Shown here: positions 1-9,972 of the stretch, piece by piece
How positions within the stretch are numbered: the stretch's first letter is position 1
Layout of the letters: each line of letters begins with the position of its first letter
Assembly (NCBI GenBank): GCA_037102815.1
Contig: BTPP01000002.1
Span: forward strand, 4,960,001-5,024,000
Origin: Neurospora intermedia
Lineage: Eukaryota > Ascomycota > Sordariomycetes > Sordariales > Sordariaceae
Direction: 5' to 3'
Length of the DNA: 64,000 nt
Notes under the pieces: generated by a model
The model's database searches: none
Told to the model about the DNA's origin: nothing
The model's input: the letters and a program-made list of their open reading frames with translations, nothing else
Program-made: the position numbers and the translations under genes

Positions 1-189
1 TCGGATGTACCGCTTCTTTGGATCCCCAGCGATGCCAATGGTGCCGGCGTGTCTCGCCAGGAGGTTGAGCACACAAGCCGGGTCGTGCCCATCACGGATG
101 AGGGCTGTGAGTTGGATGAGAAGGGACACTTGGTTTGGGATCGGGAGGGAACCAGGCCTCCTATTTGGGAGGAGAAGATCTACTACTAA
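1..189 (+). CDS. CSC1/RSN1-like osmosensitive cation channel, 3' end only (partial)
   Basis: The reading frame is open from the first base to a TAA at 187-189; the start lies outside the window. The 62 residues read as the extracellular/C-terminal tail typical of fungal calcium-permeable stress-gated cation channels (CSC1/RSN1/Phm7 family). They contain a LWIPSD...GVSRQEV segment, then VVPITDEGCELDEKG, and end PPIWEEKIYY, which closely matches the usual C-terminus of that family as I remember it. Family knowledge: these are plasma-membrane proteins with about 11 TM segments, TMEM63/OSCA relatives that open on hyperosmotic or mechanical stress. No membrane segment is present in this fragment, so the call rests on the tail alone. 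The gene converges on the next gene, with 486 nt between the stops. Confidence 0.75.
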   Translation, partial: SDVPLLWIPSDANGAGVSRQEVEHTSRVVPITDEGCELDEKGHLVWDREGTRPPIWEEKIYY

Positions 190-675
190 ACGTAGATCTA
201 TATTGTCTAATGCCCTTTTTGTATTGTTCCTCGGTGGAGGCACGATCAACCTAATATCCTGACGTTGCCCATGGTTTGGATTGGAACCTTGGTCTTTCGA
301 ACTCTTTATACCCGGCATACTGGCCTCCTTACCTAATGAGAAGTATGTATTGTTCTCAACTGATTTGTCTGTCATGGCCTTTGTCTGTCTTAATCACTAT
401 TCAACTATGGGGGTTTTGTCTGTTGCGAGCTTGGAGTAAAACGATGGTGTTGGCATTTGTCGCTTAAAAGAGATGATATCGATTCCGAATTGTTTACTTA
501 GTAATGAGATGTCATGACCCGGGGGGTTTAGATAGACCTACTTGGTATAACTTCAAGTGTTTGAATGTAAAACTGATTGATACCCTGCTGCACGAAATTG
601 GTATATAACATAAAAATGCAAATTCCTCATGAATGATTCCCCCTATACCTGAACCAAACCAAGCCCCATTCGGTC
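190..675. other. Convergent intergenic region (3' ends of CSC1-like and OST-alpha genes)
   Basis: This 486-nt stretch separates two stop codons facing each other and should hold both 3' UTRs. I see no ORF with family resemblance, no RNA gene and no repeat. Confidence 0.6.
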
Positions 676-2618
676 CTATCGATAGCCACTCTGACCTCCA
701 TACGGATATGGCGCATGCCTCACCAGTCCAACACTATCATCCTCATCTCGTGGCCCAGGCAGAGGATCATAGTACCCGCTGCTCTGGTTCCTGTACACTC
801 CTGGTCCCCCATGATACGTCATCGTACCCCCACCACCGCTACCACCACCAGCGTTGCGACCCTCATAATAATGATGCTCATCAACCGAAGCAGCAGATCC
901 GCTTCTTCCTCGTCGCTCATACTCGGCCGCCCTCGGCATCATCCCTACTCCTCCCCCCGCCCCCAAATCCAAGCTATCAAAGCTTTCCGTCCTCACCGCA
1001 GCATGGGCACCTCTATAACTCGTATCAGTAGGTACGCGCCCATGTCCATGTCCATCATGTCCATACACCACCCCATGTGCATAATGGTGCTGATGCGCCT
1101 GCGCCGGCGCTTCCAAGTCCCCTCCTATTGCTACTCCTACTCCCACTCCCATTCCCGTCATTGTATCCTGTCGCTGATGTTGATGTTGATATTGATGTTG
1201 ATACTGTTGATGAATATCCACCTCGCTCATGGTCGTCATGGACGAGTCGCTGCTCTTTTGTCTCCCTCGGGTGCTGGCGCCCCGCAGAGGAATGCTGTTT
1301 CCCAGCGGATGACTTTCCTTGTCCAGATGGAGATAACTCACGTCGCGCTCGCGCTTCTTGACGCCGACGAATAACCACCGGATACCTCGGCCGAAACCTT
1401 TAACCACGTCCCAGATGTTGATGGCGTCCCACAGGGCGAGGATGCCCATGGGTCCACCGTGTTTTGGGGCAGGGGCAGGGCCGGTGAAAGCTAGGTTATC
1501 ACTGCCGCGGGCAGTGGTGTATGGTTTGTAGGGGAATGCCCAGAGATGGAGGATGGCGAAGCAGGCCATTTCGAAACAGAGGAGTAAGGAGGGGATGCCG
1601 ACTTTGATGTCGGGATAGGCCAGGATGGAGTTGGGTTCGACGATGTGGATGGTTTCCGAGGTGGCTACTGAGATGGCGACGGATTGCCAGAAGGAGAGGA
1701 AGATGACGAGTTTGATGGCGAGGACTTTGAGGAAGGGTTTGTGCGGGGAGAGTTGCGGGGTGGAGCGCAACTGGACGTAGAATTGGATGAGGGCGTACAT
1801 GGCGATGGTGACGGCGATGGATTGGATTGCTGTTATCTGTTTTTTTTTAAAAGGGGGTGGGTTAGTATAGAACATTAGTTAGAAGGTGAGAGGAGGAACT
1901 TGAAGAACGACATACCCAAATATGCCCAAACATAGGCGAGTTACTGCTCTCGCAATACCGTCCATAATATTGACTCAAGACCGCCGCAACCGTCATGGCC
2001 ACTCTCACAAAGCAGTAATGATAGACCCCAATCCAGATAATGTTGAACCACGTCAGCCCACTCCTCGGCGTCCTCCAGGGACCCTTCCTGTGGCCGCCAC
2101 AGCACTTGGCCATCCAGTTCAGCGGAAACACCCAATCTTTAATAGGCTGCATCTCGCGGAAGTAGTCCTTTTGCGAATGCAAATCGGGCGCGATGTAGTG
2201 GCACATCAAGCTGAAGAAGGAGCTAATGGCAAAGGCCTCGTAGCAGTCGCTGATGACTTGGAAGTAGATGGCGTGGTAGTAGTAGCGCAAGGACAAAAAG
2301 GAGGAGCAGGCGTAAATGGGGACCATGAATAAAATACGCATGATTTGCTTCTGCTCGTTGGGAACGGTGTAGTTGGTCGCGTGTCGCATGATCAGGTAGA
2401 AGCTCATAGCTATGGCTACCAGGGTCGAGGCAGCGGCGATTATGAGGGCGAGGGAGTGGAAGGTTAGGGGCCCGGCTATGGGACGTTCATCGCCAGGGTG
2501 GACTATGTGAAAAGTAGATAAGTTATTAGTGACTTGGTCTGGCTGGAAAGGAATAGGTTCGAGACAGAAACCTACTTCGTAATTCCTCCAACGTGGTGTT
2601 GCAAAATGAGGAACCCAT
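676..2618 (-). CDS. OST-alpha/TMEM184 (DUF300) family multi-pass membrane protein, 3 exons
   Basis: Model: complement(join(676..1836,1916..2502,2576..2618)), 596 aa. The first exon gives MGSSFCNTTLEELR. Donors are GTAGGT and GTATGT, acceptors ATAG and ACAG, and both junctions keep the frame (phase 1, then phase 0). The spliced protein has the organic-solute-transporter-alpha/TMEM184 pattern: a first membrane helix around SLALIIAAASTLVAIAMSFY, then IYACSSFLSLRYYY, YEAFAISSFFSLMC, the joined segment FGHIW/ITAIQSIAVTIAMYAL, and further helices near LKVLAIKLVIFLSFWQSVA and SLLLCFEMACFAILHLWAF. A long cytoplasmic tail rich in His, Gly, Ser and Gln follows. Family knowledge: members are 7TM proteins of the plasma membrane, endosome or vacuole; fungal function is poorly defined. 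The tail from about residue 390 is low complexity and likely disordered. Confidence 0.9.
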
Positions 2619-4761
2619 GATGGGCGATTATCGGCTTGCGCGGCCGTTTTTTTTTGGCGCAAGCAATGATAATACTCCTTTCGTTTTCTGTTTTGGTCGG
2701 AAACGTCGTGGTTTATCGATGGGTAGGAAAAGATTCGGCGAATTTGCAAAGGCCGCAGGATCGTGTCGGTTGGATACGCAGTAGACCAGAGCAAAAGGCG
2801 AATCGCAATTCGTTAATGAATAGGTATACTTCCAGAAACTTCCGTTAAGCCTTCCTTCTTTTCAAGAAATTCGTTCGTCGCATCAAAACGTCTCGTTATA
2901 ATCGGATGTTCCCAACTTATTTTTCATGCGCGTCAGAGTTGCTTGCCGGGCGCAATGCGATGTCCCGAACGTAATGACCAACCAGCACCTATCGATACAA
3001 TAGGTATGTATGTAGGATGCAAAAAAGTAAGGTATGCGAGTAACACTCAGTCCTCCCCCTAGCAGCAAATTCCAACTCGTCCCGTTGGACTCCGTCGTCC
3101 TTTGGAAAAAGAAAAAGAAAACCCGTCATTCAACAGCGCATTCCGCGCTGTGAGACTTTCAGATTGATTTGACTGCGCCGTCAAATTGCGCAGCCGAAAT
3201 TGGGTGTTCGAAGGGAGGGAGGGGCCGGAGCGGGCAGGTTAGGTTGGTCAGCTCGCGCGCCGCGGGTGTCTTCGTTGGTATTGATCGATCTCTGAAATGT
3301 GCTATGGCGCTCAAAGCTGGAATATCGAATTTCGTTGTCGTTTCTTGTTCGTTCACCAGCCAACACGCAGCCGGAAGAGAAAAACTGTTGAAGCAGTGAA
3401 GAGAACAAGTGGTGGTAGGTAGTCAAGAATGACACATCTGGATCGATTGCTTGGTGAAATTTCGTTTGGTTCGCGGGGATACTAGTTTCGGACGCCGGAA
3501 GAAGGCCGAGTGCGCAACAATCGATACCCAAGGGAAGTTGAAGGAACCGAAGAAGGGAAGAGCAACAACAACCTAGAAGGAAAGGAAGGGGAAGAAGAAA
3601 CAAAACGACAGGCAGGAAGATACCTCTAGGTAGATGATGGCGAAAGGAAAGAGTGAGTGACAAGAGGGAGGGTATAAACTGAACGAAGAAGGGAGTGAGA
3701 GGTGAGGTGGGAGTGGAAAGTGTTTTGTCATTCAGGTCCATTCAACCCTGCACTGCCCTATCTAGCGCCGTAATAGCCGTGGAACGAACGAACGAACGCG
3801 AATCCCATCCCATGCCTCCTGCCAGGTACCTAGGTAGGTAATTGTACCTACTCGCCGGCCCCAACACCAACCAGCCAGGGCACTGGACTGCACTACCTAT
3901 AAATGAACATGTGACTGCGCCACATTGAATATGCACGAAATTCTCTACCCCATAAGGTACCGCGCGTCTTCACTGCCCTGCTTTCCAAAACCAAAACGAA
4001 AAAAAAAACCTCACGACAGGAAACGGGATGGATGAATGGACTGGATGGATGGATGGATGGACGGATGGAACGCTCGGGAACTAAAGCTATTCCATCCATT
4101 CATTCATCCTCAACGTGAAGTTGGGATGTTCAAGCCCATCGCGCACATCATTGCCCTGCTCGTGACTGCTCGTCCCGCTCCTTGTGTCTGCGCCATCGCG
4201 CGCACCGAACATCGTCATTCGATTTTATCTTTCTGATACCCCAAACCTCTTGTGAAACCCGTGTCAAATCCAAATGTCCATCCATTCGTTCCCGCATGCA
4301 ACCCCACTGCCTTTCGGATGAGGCGGGGATGGGGCCAGAAAGCGACGGTAGGCAGCTTGAGCATAAACTGGATGCACACCCCTTGAACCCCTGCTGCAAG
4401 GGTCCATCTTGGCCCCTGAAATTCCCCTCTTTGCCGATCCCTGTCGCGTTCCTGAATTGCTTCGCCAAGAAAAAACGCCTCAACTGTAAAAGGGTCGGGT
4501 TGCCTAGTTGGACCGAACTTGGCTTTCTCGGCGCCAACTACATACACATGACGACTTACTTTCTCTCAACTATGTTATAAGCCTCGCGAGAGGGACACAA
4601 ACCTGACAGGCAGATTACGCATGAACCATTTGGTTTATCATCTCTTGCGACTGCTAATCTTCGCTTCACTATAGTACCTCTACACCATTGCAAATACATA
4701 AACCCTCCTACGCCGCTCGCTCACTTGAAGCTTCGCTGTTCCTCTGCACAGGCATCATGGA
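2619..4761. other. 2.1-kb intergenic region with simple repeats
   Basis: This lies upstream of the OST-alpha gene and downstream of the ORF that follows GCP4. Open frames here (such as the minus-strand one at 3181-3741) lack family resemblance and are Leu/Pro-rich translations of pyrimidine-rich DNA. It holds a (GAAC)4 run at 3782-3797, a GGTACCTAGGTAGGTA block at 3825-3840 and an imperfect (GGAT)n run at 4027-4069. The 5' leader and promoter of the OST-alpha gene must lie at the left side. Confidence 0.6.
4027..4069. repeat. Imperfect (GGAT)n microsatellite
   Basis: About ten GGAT/GGAC units with small interruptions. It lies in non-coding DNA between the OST-alpha gene and the ORF downstream of GCP4. 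Confidence 0.85.
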
Positions 4762-6012
4762 CTATAAGTCTAAATCGAAATCCCAGTCCAATGCAGCCCG
4801 AGCCGCAGCCCGAGCCGCTGCAAACACAACGCGCGCCGCGTTGCCGAGTCGCTGACCAACTTCTCCCTCGTCAGCCTGATCGCCAATTGGTGGCACCGGG
4901 GTCTCAGGTGTAGCATTTTGATCCCTTAGTCTGTGAGATAGCCTGGTGAACAGATTTGGGCGTTGCTCGCCACCTTCACCACCTTCACCACCTTCACCAT
5001 CCCCACCATCTTCACCATCTTCACCACCCTGTCCACCTTCGTCATTTCCATCACCCCCGCTGTTACGGCGTCCCAGGACTCTATTGGCCTGTGATCGAAC
5101 AATCCTTCGAACATTGTCAATGCGTTCCCGGTCCCTGATTGCCTGTTGCCGAAAAAACTCCTCATTGGCCTGTTCAATTCGGTCTCGCCTTAAAGCTGCC
5201 GCTCTGTTCTTGGCTTCCTTTGACGATAATGGCGTCTGAGCTAGAGTTCCTGATGGCTGAGCAGTCACCATTCCGAGCGTCAATGTCACGGGCTGCCCAT
5301 GGGTTTGCTGTGCTGTGACTAGCGGGGCTCGCCTTGTAAAATTGATCCTTGATGGCCCGCGTGACGAACCATGGACTTGTGCTTCTGTCTGCTGAGCACC
5401 TTGTTCAGAGGCGGCATGTGGTGTAGAGGCAGCGCGCTCAACTCCCCTTGACACAGATTGAGATGAAGCATCCTGAGATGGACCAGCCTCAGGTAAACCA
5501 CTCTGAGTTAAGCCCGCCTGAGATGAGCCCGCCTGAGATGCACCAGACTGAGTCCCATCAACCTCCTCATCTATGATCTGGAGGTACCGGTCTGGGAGGT
5601 CTACAAACAATTTCTTGACAGCCCGTCCCACCATTTGTCGCTTTCCTTCACGCCTGGGAAGAGGCGGGGGAGCTTGAGGGTGGGGAGGACCGGGCAGGAC
5701 CACTTCTTCTCTGTTGCGCAACTTGTCAAACGGCTTGCGGATCAATTTCTTGATTTTGCGTCTGATTGAACGTTTCTTGGCTTCCTCAGGTAGTGGCTGG
5801 TCGTTGTCTTCCGCACCTTGTGCCTGTCCCAACAAACGTGCCTCTTCATCGCCAGGCTCGTTGTCCTCCGGGGTATGTGGATTTGTCAACGTATCTTCCA
5901 ACTCATCTTCAGACTGGCTGTCCTCCCACAGAGAAGTATTTGGAGAGATGGCTGCTGATAGACCGCCCCTGAGTTCGCAAACAGGCGTGGAATGCCCATC
6001 CATAATCACCAT
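4762..6012 (-). CDS. Uncharacterised low-complexity protein (416 codons), in frame downstream of GCP4
   Basis: I do not recognise this protein. A single uninterrupted frame starts at ATG 6012 (a second ATG is at 6003). Visible features: an acidic N-terminal third (30-75); a basic stretch with a KKRSIRRKIKK-type motif (79-101), possibly nuclear-localising; a Pro patch (108-119); tandem degenerate pentapeptides of the SxQAG type (154-186); an Arg/Glu-rich probable helix (265-312); an acidic Gly block (319-350); and an Ala/Arg-rich amphipathic C-terminus ending DWDFDLDL. The ATG lies 42 nt after the GCP4 stop on the same strand and in the same frame, and those 42 nt contain no stop. There is no room for a normal 3' UTR plus promoter, so this may be a C-terminal extension of GCP4 (see findings) or a second cistron rather than an independent gene. 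Confidence 0.6.
   Translation of the reverse strand: MVIMDGHSTPVCELRGGLSAAISPNTSLWEDSQSEDELEDTLTNPHTPEDNEPGDEEARLLGQAQGAEDNDQPLPEEAKKRSIRRKIKKLIRKPFDKLRNREEVVLPGPPHPQAPPPLPRREGKRQMVGRAVKKLFVDLPDRYLQIIDEEVDGTQSGASQAGSSQAGLTQSGLPEAGPSQDASSQSVSRGVERAASTPHAASEQGAQQTEAQVHGSSRGPSRINFTRRAPLVTAQQTHGQPVTLTLGMVTAQPSGTLAQTPLSSKEAKNRAAALRRDRIEQANEEFFRQQAIRDRERIDNVRRIVRSQANRVLGRRNSGGDGNDEGGQGGEDGEDGGDGEGGEGGEGGEQRPNLFTRLSHRLRDQNATPETPVPPIGDQADEGEVGQRLGNAARVVFAAARAAARAALDWDFDLDL
4963..5058 (-). repeat. Coding minisatellite giving an acidic Gly/Glu/Asp block
   Basis: Degenerate 9-nt units (ttcaccacc on the + strand) encode GGE/GGD repeats at residues 319-350 of the ORF downstream of GCP4. Such tracts usually vary in length between strains. 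Confidence 0.75.
5455..5553 (-). repeat. Coding tandem repeat of degenerate 15-nt units (SxQAG pentapeptides)
   Basis: Six to seven degenerate 15-bp units encode residues 154-186 of the ORF downstream of GCP4 (SGASQ, AGSSQ, AGLTQ, SGLPE, AGPSQ and similar). The + strand shows repeated CTGAGATG / CGCCTGAG cores. Confidence 0.7.
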
Positions 6013-6054
6013 CCGATAATGCCTTTCTGATCTTTTCTGAGCCGAGAGCCTCTT

Positions 6055-8913
6055 CTAGTAGCTGTAGCCCCCTCTCTTACTGTGTCCACTGTCTTCGTCA
6101 CCTTCCATCAGCCCGTCTAGGCTGCCGCCAACTTGGTCCCCTCCGCCCGAGAACCATCCGCCAAAGACGAGCTTGACCAACAGTCTGTCCACACCGCCCA
6201 CTCGTCTAGGCACATATTCTCCAGCTTCTTTGATCTTTTCCTTGCCCGCTTCTTCTTCTGCCCTCCAACCCCTCTTCCTCTTCCGTCCAGCTTGAGCTGT
6301 ATCAGGTACGTCGTCGGCAAGGAGATAATCATCGGCCCCGTCATCCTCCTCTTCCTCTCCCTCATCAAGCCCACTCGCACGGTCAGAGGCATCTGATGTT
6401 GAGAAGGGCGAGGTTTCGATCCTCTTCAGCTCCTGTACAACTTCCTTGATGCCGTTCTTAACGTTGCTGGCAATGGTTTGGAGTTGTGCAGCCAGATCAC
6501 GTTCCTCCTTTTTCAGATCAACAAAGGCATCGACAACACCCACGTCTTCCTCAAGATCGGCGGCTGCCCAGACTTGCTGCAAGCGATGCATTAGCGCGAC
6601 CAGGTGGTCAATATTGACGAGTAGTTCGTATAGAGGTTGGGTAAAGGATTCGAGAGTAAGCAGAAGGCGTCTGAGTAAGGCGCGAAGGTAAACTCGGTGG
6701 GCGGTAGCGAGGGTCTGGGGGTCACGGGGTTGGCGATTAGGATCATTAGAATTGGTAGGTGCAGGAGGAGGGTTGGCAGCCGTGTTGAGCCAAACATCGG
6801 ACTCTTCCAAATTCCCCTCGGCGTGAGATTCGTCTTCGACCATGTCAATGTCATCGCCATCAACTTCGTCGTCGTCGTCATAGCCACCCATCGAGACATC
6901 ATCATCCCATGTCCTCTTTGAGCCGAAGCTGCGTTTGGATAGTCTTGAGTCTCTCCCTCTCCCTCTGGTAAAACTCGCGCCAGTAGAGGCTCGGCTTCTT
7001 AGTCCAGTAGATGGTCTGCTTCCCCTCCAGTCAGCTCCGTCCTTCTTCTTCTCCTCAGATGTCCGGTTGCCGCTACCGCCGTGGAGCCAGCCCTCGAAGC
7101 CCTCGGTCAGGCCTTCCACCACTTCGCCCTGGAAATATGCTTCGGTCTCGCCGAGGAAGAAGATGGCCGCGCTGGCGGTAGCCCACGCGCTACGCAGTGT
7201 CTTTTCACGCTTCTCAACCCGTTCTCTAAGCGCCTTGACACGCATTCTGCTTCTACCTATGCGCGGAGGCGCAGGATGATGCCGTCTCAGACTAGTAATC
7301 TTCCACAGATCTGTCAACCGTAAGTGAGCCCTGCGCAGGGAAAGGAGATAGCTGTTGATGGCCGTGTATGTCTGGACATCTTGAGGACTGAGGAATAAGT
7401 CCAGTGGGGAGGGTATGTTCATGGTCAAGATGGTTGGGGCCGAAAACAAAAGGTTGCGGAACGGTGTCTTTGCGATTTTCAACGATCCAATTTCTTCGGC
7501 CACGGCGGCGGCTGTAGGTGTCATTGCCGGAAGACCTCTGGAGGAGTTATCCGTGGCGTACTTAGGGATCGTCAACCGGACATGATCCCTGGCAAGTTCT
7601 AACCCTTCATCCTCTTCGGACTGAAATTCCCCCTGAAGAGCGCCCATTGCTTGCCATACGCGGGTGAGCACGCCAGCTACTTCGCCCTCTTTGACAACAA
7701 CGGTGCCGAGATTGCCACCCGCTGCAGCACCGCCAGTATCGCGGGACTTCTCGTAAGCAGACAGGTTTTCGGCTCGTCGCCACCGGCTGCGCATCTTCTC
7801 ATCAGCTTGCTGGGTGAGTGCCAAGGCGAATTCTCCCCGCCGGAGAAGAAAAAAGTCCCGAAGCAGCTGGAGGTATTTTTCCACGTCACTGAGCGGGAGC
7901 AGCTGTGCCAGAGTCGTCCTTGAGAGGTACTGTCTGATCTCGGTAATGGTATTCGAAAAGGTTGCCGGGTCAATCGGATGCGAAAGGGTAGAAAGCTTGG
8001 TCAGTTGCGTTGAGAGGTGATCGGTCCCCTTGAGACTCGAGTCTTCCACACTTTTGGCGCGGATCTGGCGCAGAGATCTCCCGATGAAGAGCATAGAGGC
8101 TGCCGTAGATCGCGTGACGAACTTGGGAAGAAGCTCTTGCACACACAGAAACTGTTCTTCGCCATCATCATCCTCCTCTCGCCACACGAAGAAGTCATCA
8201 GCCCCAAAGTCTGGCAACCGTCCATACAACACCCACGCAGAGACTTGCTTTAACCACGCTGTCTCGGCCACTTTCACCAGGCTCTTGACAACTTCTTCAA
8301 TATCCTTATACCCGGTCTGCATCAACTCCCTCAGCCGGTTGATCACCATGGGGCCCGAATGCACTGGCGGCTCACGTTTCCTAGTCGCCGAGCTACTGTG
8401 CCCCTTTTGAGCGGGCCGATGGGTCAAGTCATGAGGCTGGCTCCCTTCCCACTCCATCTGGTCGACACTCTCCACATTCTCCTTCATTCCCTTCATCAGC
8501 TGGTTCACAAAGCTCCCTAGCCATTCCATGCGTCGGTTCCACTCATCGAACTCGCCAACCACGGCCGTCAGCGGCACAATGTTGTAGGCACCCACAAGTG
8601 CGGCATCTTTTTTCAGAATTGTCTCCTCCACTTGCAGCACCTTGCGCTGAAAGGCAGCAAGATGGTCATTTCGAATGGCCGTGGCAATAGCACGGCAGAT
8701 GGTGGAGGGATGGGATGTGCTGATGCGAGCTGTATGAGAGAGCAGGTTGATGTGGAGCTCTGAAAGGTTGGCAAGCTTGGAGAGGAGGGCGCGTTCGGGT
8801 GGGGTGAGGGCCGACTTCAGCGGGGAGTCATTGGAAGTTGTTGAGGTGGCTGCGGCTTGTAGGAGGAGAGGTGAAGGGTGTCCTGAGAGGGAGAGGAGAA
8901 TTTCGTGGAGCAT
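6055..8913 (-). CDS. gcp4: Gamma-tubulin complex component 4 (Spc97/Spc98 family)
   Basis: One uninterrupted frame of 952 aa. The N-terminus MLHEILLSLSGHPSP matches the conserved start of GCP4 orthologues (MxHELLLxLSGxP). Residues 190-260 contain the MQTGYKDIEEVVKSLVKVAETAWLKQVSAWVLYGRLPD segment, equivalent to the GCP motif where the protein folds onto itself; the GRIP1 and GRIP2 domains follow, and the protein ends near VDRLLVKLVFGGWFSGG as GCP4 proteins do. Family knowledge: GCP4 is a structural subunit of the gamma-tubulin ring complex that nucleates microtubules at spindle pole bodies. A long acidic/Ser insert (about 640-730) lies between the GRIP halves. The TAG stop at 6057-6055 is followed in frame by another 430 open codons. 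The next plus-strand gene begins far to the right, so the upstream kilobase should hold this promoter. Confidence 0.92.
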   Translation of the reverse strand: MLHEILLSLSGHPSPLLLQAAATSTTSNDSPLKSALTPPERALLSKLANLSELHINLLSHTARISTSHPSTICRAIATAIRNDHLAAFQRKVLQVEETILKKDAALVGAYNIVPLTAVVGEFDEWNRRMEWLGSFVNQLMKGMKENVESVDQMEWEGSQPHDLTHRPAQKGHSSSATRKREPPVHSGPMVINRLRELMQTGYKDIEEVVKSLVKVAETAWLKQVSAWVLYGRLPDFGADDFFVWREEDDDGEEQFLCVQELLPKFVTRSTAASMLFIGRSLRQIRAKSVEDSSLKGTDHLSTQLTKLSTLSHPIDPATFSNTITEIRQYLSRTTLAQLLPLSDVEKYLQLLRDFFLLRRGEFALALTQQADEKMRSRWRRAENLSAYEKSRDTGGAAAGGNLGTVVVKEGEVAGVLTRVWQAMGALQGEFQSEEDEGLELARDHVRLTIPKYATDNSSRGLPAMTPTAAAVAEEIGSLKIAKTPFRNLLFSAPTILTMNIPSPLDLFLSPQDVQTYTAINSYLLSLRRAHLRLTDLWKITSLRRHHPAPPRIGRSRMRVKALRERVEKREKTLRSAWATASAAIFFLGETEAYFQGEVVEGLTEGFEGWLHGGSGNRTSEEKKKDGADWRGSRPSTGLRSRASTGASFTRGRGRDSRLSKRSFGSKRTWDDDVSMGGYDDDDEVDGDDIDMVEDESHAEGNLEESDVWLNTAANPPPAPTNSNDPNRQPRDPQTLATAHRVYLRALLRRLLLTLESFTQPLYELLVNIDHLVALMHRLQQVWAAADLEEDVGVVDAFVDLKKEERDLAAQLQTIASNVKNGIKEVVQELKRIETSPFSTSDASDRASGLDEGEEEEDDGADDYLLADDVPDTAQAGRKRKRGWRAEEEAGKEKIKEAGEYVPRRVGGVDRLLVKLVFGGWFSGGGDQVGGSLDGLMEGDEDSGHSKRGGYSY

Positions 8914-9972
8914 TGTGACGGATTTTATCTTGATGTTGACTTTGAACTTGAGGGTGGTGTCGAAAAGAGGGACGGTAGACGACTAAAACGGTAGGGCGAC
9001 AGTTGTTAGTATATGAAAGACCACAGCGAGCGAGAAATAAATTCGGTGCTGCTAGTGGTCAGTACAACTTACGGTTTCTCTACCGGGTACGGAGATTCGT
9101 CGTCCTGCGACTGTGATTGCCTTTTAACAAAGGCCTGATAGAGAAGTATGAGGGTCCCGAAAATCTCGAACCTGCAGCACATGAGGTGTGTGTGTGTGCC
9201 TGAGCCACGGCAGCTAGAATCGACCGTCTAGACTGCTAAATGTAGGTGCTGCAGCGGGGTATTGATCATCCCGCCGTAGGTAGGTAGGGACGACAGCGTT
9301 GTGTTGACACTAAAACCCCAAAAAGGTGATGTATATGGTAAGTGGGGACAGTATGGTGTATGTAGTCAAGCGACAGTGAATCAAAGTTCCAAAAAGGGGA
9401 AATTTGAAGTTACGAAGACATAAACGATGGTGAATGCTCAGTAGTAGAAGCTTGGTGGTAGCATTTTAAGTTGTCTTCTTAGGCTCTGAATAAGTCGTGG
9501 GTTAAGGGCACTTATGTACCCAAGAACAGACAGATGAATTGGTCGGGCGTGCCTGTTTGTCTGTAACTGAATCTGAAGTTGCTGCCCGGTGAAGCTGCTG
9601 TTGAGGAAGACGGAAGCCTCAATCGAATTGAAAGTGATTTAGCCCGAATTGCAGGCCATCGCGATGCGTTCGGACGCGTTGAGAAACCACGACAGGGGAT
9701 GTCGTGGTCACATGACATCATGGGAACCTTGAGGGTTAGATAAGAAAAAGAGTGGCAGATAAGAACTAAGTGGAAGTTATCAAACAGCAAATTCCCTCCC
9801 TAGTGTAGGTAGTGTACAGGCTTCGCAGAAAGTGTGCACTTTAACACGCAATTTGATCCTTGCAGTCATTCAACATCCAACTTGAAATGAAAACAGGTAT
9901 AGTGGGTATTTGAAGGAGAAACATAATCGAACATCATCAGCAGTGCAGTTGTGCCTGCCTCACCAACAGGAA
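8914..9972. other. 1.06-kb intergenic region (gcp4 promoter, 3' end of spartin-like gene)
   Basis: No convincing ORF or RNA gene. It contains a (TAGG)n-type block at 9276-9288 and a short GTGTGTGTG run near 9188. Both flanking genes are on the minus strand, so this interval carries the 3' UTR of the spartin-like gene and the promoter/5' leader of gcp4. Confidence 0.6.

Noticed and set aside
676-1378. Long open frames on the + strand and in other frames opposite the OST-alpha tail (such as 715-1374)
   Set aside because: They are antisense translations of a low-complexity His/Gly/Ser tail, with Ser/Leu/Arg-rich products and no family resemblance.
3181-3741. 186-codon minus-strand frame
   Set aside because: Leu/Pro/Ser-rich product of pyrimidine-rich DNA in the OST-alpha upstream region, with no domain and no clear gene signals.
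4926-5239. Short regular repeats resembling a CRISPR array or minisatellite locus
   Set aside because: The 9-nt units are in frame within a coding sequence and have no spacers; they encode an acidic Gly repeat.
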